Positions 60,844 to 64,000 of a stretch of DNA of 64,000 nucleotides are shown piece after piece. Made by a program: the position numbers and the translations under genes. Position 1 is the stretch's first letter; each line of letters begins with the position of its first letter. Below the pieces are notes generated by a model. That model worked only from the letters and a program-made list of their open reading frames with translations, had not been told where the DNA came from and did no database searches. Origin of the DNA: Sorghum bicolor (lineage: Eukaryota > Streptophyta > Magnoliopsida > Poales > Poaceae); contig NC_012876.2 of NCBI RefSeq assembly GCF_000003195.3, positions 46,867,276 to 46,931,275 of the forward strand, written 5' to 3'.

Positions 60844-61602
60844 AATCCCGAAGCATTATTCAGAAAAACTAGAGGCAAGCTCAAGAAGAGATCATCAACA
60901 TTTCAGCAAGAAGCTTCATCCAATCAAGAAGATCACCGGAACTTGTCTTTAGAGTTCGAAGCCATGGCGAACAAATCAATCCATGAGTTCTCAGCTCCCA
61001 CTACGGACAACATCTGCACTGGACCTGCTGCAGAGATCGATGGCAACTTTGAGCTTAACCCTAGACTTATCAACATGGTGCAATCCAACCTGTTCTGTGG
61101 GAAGACACACGAAGATGCTAGTGCTCACCTCCAACACTTCCTAGAGATTTGCAACACATTTACCATATCTGGTGTCCGCAGAGATGCTATACTACTTCAC
61201 CTCTTCCCATTCTCACTGTTAGGAAGAGCGAAGCAGTGGTTCTATGCTACAAAGGAGAAGAATACTACGTGGACACTCTGCTCAACAAACTTCCTGGCTA
61301 AGTTCTTTCCTATGGGCAAGACCAATGCTCTCTGTGGAAAGATTACAAGTTTTCAGCAACAACATGATGAATCTATTCCAGAAGCATGGGAGCGCTTCCA
61401 AGACTACATCCTAGAATGTCCCCATCATGGAATGGAGAGTTGGCTACTAATGTAGACGTTTTATCATGGACTCGGCAAAAGTGCCCGAGAAACCATGGAT
61501 GCTGCAGCTGGAGGAGCCTTCCTATCACTTACCATATCACAAGCCACAACTCTTGTGGAGAAGATGGCGTCCAACCAAGGCTGGAATGAAGAGAGGACCT
61601 AG
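60844..61602 (+). pseudogene. Array interior 3: gag, joined to LTR without primer site
   Basis: Gag from residue 13 onward (NPEALF..), in place of the primer site and the first codons. It is open to 61455, where CAG became TAG in the LLM-stop-TFYHGL segment. The frame continues to TAG at 61600-61602, the same gag-end TAG as in E1. Capsid pattern FPFSLLGRAKQWF is present. Confidence 0.8.
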
Positions 61603-61623
61603 ACACGCAAGAGAGGTGGAGGT

Positions 61624-63456
61624 ATGCATCAGCTCAAGGAGGTAGACATGGTGTCTGCAAAGCTACACCTGCTCATGAAGAAGCTCGATGATAGAGCTGG
61701 AGATAAGAAAGAAGTTATGCATATCTACGACTCTCATATGACTTGTGAGGAGTGTGGAGATATTGGACACTCAGGCAATCACTTCCCTGAGATGCTTGAG
61801 GACGTGAACTACATCAACAACAATAACAACAACTACTACAACCGTCCTCAACAAAATCAAGGTTGGAATCAACAAAGGCCTAACTACTCAGGTAATTATC
61901 AAGGTAATAATTTTTACAACAATAATGATAATTTTCCACCTCTGAGAGAGTTAGTGTCTAATCAAGGAAAGCTAATGGATAACCTATCTAAGAAATTGGC
62001 ATCTAATGATAAAATGCTAGAAAATATAAATAATAGAACAGATAATTTCTCTACTGCCATCAAGAACCAAATTAGCTTTAATAAAATGATTCAATCTCAG
62101 TTAAATCAAATAGCTGCTGCTGTTCCTACTACTAACCCCGGTATACCATCACAACCGGAAGGATTAGAATCTGCAAATCTTGTAGACATGTTTGATGCAG
62201 GTAATTGGAGTAACCCCGTCACTAAAGTTACTACTGACCTTCTGCCGGTCAAGAGAGGCGATCCAGGACGCCCTGTCATCCCAATTTCCATCGGCTTGGT
62301 GGACGTCCCAGAAGCACTCTGTGACTTTGGCTCTAGTGTCAACATTATACCCAGGGTACTCTATGAAAATTTCTTTACATATCCTTTATTAGAGACAACC
62401 ATGTGTTTGCAGTTTGCAGATCAGGCGTTAAGTTTTCCAAAAGGAATAATGAGGAACCTTTGTGTCCGAGTTGGTACCTTATATGCCCTAGCAGACTTCG
62501 TGGTGATAGAGACCGGTAATGATGACAGGGCACCCATCATCTTAGGGAGGCCATTCTTAAACACCTCGGTAGCTGTCATCTACGCTAGTGCTGCCAAGAT
62601 CAGTTTCTACATCAAAGGGAAGAAGGAGACGTTTTCCTTCAAGAACAAGACTACACAAATTCCAGATCAATCCAGACGTGAATCAAGGAAGAGGACCAAC
62701 AGGAGGAACACGAACAAGCAAGTGTGGACTGAGTCAGCTAAGATGGTCACTGCAGTGCATGGAGGTCAAGATCATCAACTTAAGTCACCATTTTTGACTA
62801 AGAAGGATGACCCAGGAATGCCAAGCATCTATTGCTCCATAAATGGATATAACTTCTACAAGACGACTTGCGACACCGGATCGGGCGTCAACATAATGGA
62901 CGTAGTCACCTATCGGCTCTTGTTCGGAACCATGCCCCTAAAACCAACATACATTCAACTCCTGATGGCAGATCTGACATTTCAAGAGGTTAAAGGAATA
63001 GTAACTAATGTTCCTATCAAAATAGACGATCATTTTGTCTACACAGACTTTCAAGTTATTGACATGGGAGAAGATGAATACGATCCACCCATCATCCTTG
63101 GAAGACCGTTCCTCAGCACCGTTAAAGCAATCATCTACATTGGAACTGGAGAAGTCCATATGCACTTCCCCTGAGAGAAGGTACGCCACTATTTTACTGA
63201 CCCTAACTATATCGTTGAAGACTCTAAGCAGGTCAGAAAAAGCCGCAACCGCAACCAGAGGAGGGAAATCATCGAGGACGGATGGGCAGACTATGAAGGA
63301 GAAGTTGTAAGGTCAGAAGACATACAGTTTAAACAGAATTATCTAGAGTTGACCGTAGCACCGAGTCAGGTCTGGAAAGAGAAGATAACTATATATGAAG
63401 AGGAGGCGCCGCCGGAGGTACCGACTACGCCACCCAACGAATCCCAGGACAACTAG
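61624..63456 (+). pseudogene. Array interior 3: CCHC knuckle and two retropepsin-like modules
   Basis: Second best copy of the double-protease ORF. The knuckle has lost its last Cys (GNHF instead of GNHC). Module 1 CDFGSS and module 2 CDTGSG with ILGRPF are intact. A TCA to TGA change at 63172 stops the frame (516 aa); it continues in frame to the natural end at 63454-63456 (NESQDN). Confidence 0.82.
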
Positions 63457-64000
63457 AAAACGGAGAGTCCCGTTCGGAGGACTTAAAAACACCGAACGCC
63501 TTGCCAAGAGGTAAACTTGGTAGTTATCCTTTCCCTTTCAATTATTTTAAATAGTTTACCTAGTTAATTATGTTCATACTATCCTAAAAAAAATAAAAAT
63601 GTTAAAAAAAACAGTAAGCCCCATGTGAGTATACGAGTGGCATAAAATCCCGAAGTACATTCACTGTGGTGGCGTAAAAATAAAATAAATAATTTTTTTT
63701 CTGCTTTATAAAATGAAAATATAAGAACAGAGTGTGATATTTATTGATGAGTCTCAACATGATAAAGGCTAGATATTTATGCTAACACCTAATCAGTTCC
63801 ACAAAGCTTTGCTGTCTATTTGAGCTCCACAGAATTTATGAATTAAGAAGACTAGCTGACAGACATTCTAGTCGTTGTCAGGGTACTGCCGACTTTCAAA
63901 TACACCTCTGCCACCTGCTAGCTACATCAGAAGAAATTACTTCAAAATTCAGCTTGGGGGAGAGCACCCCCATTTATCCCGATAAGTATTTCTATCTATC
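63457..64000 (+). other. Array interior 3: start of 3' non-coding region
   Basis: Homologous to 51289-51840 and to the minus strand around 2000-2540. No gene; the element continues past the window. Confidence 0.65.

Larger units (their letters stand above)
46824..64000 (+). mobile_element. Athila-like array: LTR-interior-LTR-interior-LTR-interior (continues beyond window)
   Basis: Three LTRs in the same orientation (46824-48483, 53448-55085, 59572-60843) alternate with three related interiors. All belong to the family of E1. The sequence after the second LTR (ACTAC) does not match the ATCGC before the first, so 46824-55085 is not a simple complete insertion. Unequal recombination between related elements, or nested insertions with deletions, would give this order. 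Confidence 0.8.

Noticed and set aside
1..64000. CRISPR arrays, bacterial operons, tRNA or rRNA genes
   Set aside because: No direct-repeat/spacer arrays or RNA gene signatures; the content is entirely plant retrotransposon.

Overview
The window looks like retrotransposon-packed heterochromatin of a grass genome (Poaceae, probably panicoid; inferred from the families present, no species call). I see no single-copy host gene, tRNA or rRNA gene. Essentially every base belongs to nested Ty3/gypsy LTR retrotransposons, most of them non-autonomous or decayed.

Layout. (1) 1-6979, minus strand: an Athila-like non-autonomous element (E1) with a 5' LTR, a tRNA-Asp primer site, gag, a CCHC knuckle plus two retropepsin-like modules, and a 3' LTR cut by the window edge. 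(2) 6980-19451, minus strand: remains of a chromovirus-type element (K, Tekay/Del-like LTR ends and primer site) with two LTR copies and mostly non-coding interior. A solo LTR with a perfect CTCAT target duplication sits in it at 12433-13768. (3) 19452-46823, plus strand: nested Tat-lineage elements. Element H keeps its integrase (19452-20569), an antisense gene and a 3' LTR (31359-32060). Element N1 (21585-28416, target duplication CTATG) is inserted in H's antisense gene. H in turn lies inside the gag of an outer element O, whose gag, protease and first RT codons run to 46823. An 11.6-kb block holding N1, the rest of H and part of O's gag is tandemly duplicated (21535-33161 and 33162-44790) with only about 0.2% divergence. 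(4) 46824-64000, plus strand: an LTR-interior-LTR-interior-LTR-interior string of the Athila-like family of E1, inserted into O's reverse transcriptase. It runs off the window.

The most interesting content is an antisense, multi-exon gene carried by the Tat elements between integrase and 3' LTR. It encodes a plant mobile domain (PMD/aminotransferase-like) joined to a coiled-coil tail. In N1 it has its own TATA box, six exons and five introns with consistent phases, totalling about 939 codons before damage. N1 has lost all of pol except the end of integrase, yet keeps this antisense gene. The Tat segments are also saturated with the word GCCGAT/ATCGGC on both strands and in every compartment. 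The Athila-like elements carry a duplicated protease-plus-basic-tail module, and a pair of GGGCGCCCGCCC boxes with a fixed 21-bp period upstream of their TATA boxes.

These genes act together only in the sense of retrotransposition. Gag forms particles, protease, RT and integrase (supplied in trans for most copies here) make and insert cDNA, and LTRs drive transcription. Almost all copies here carry stops or deletions.
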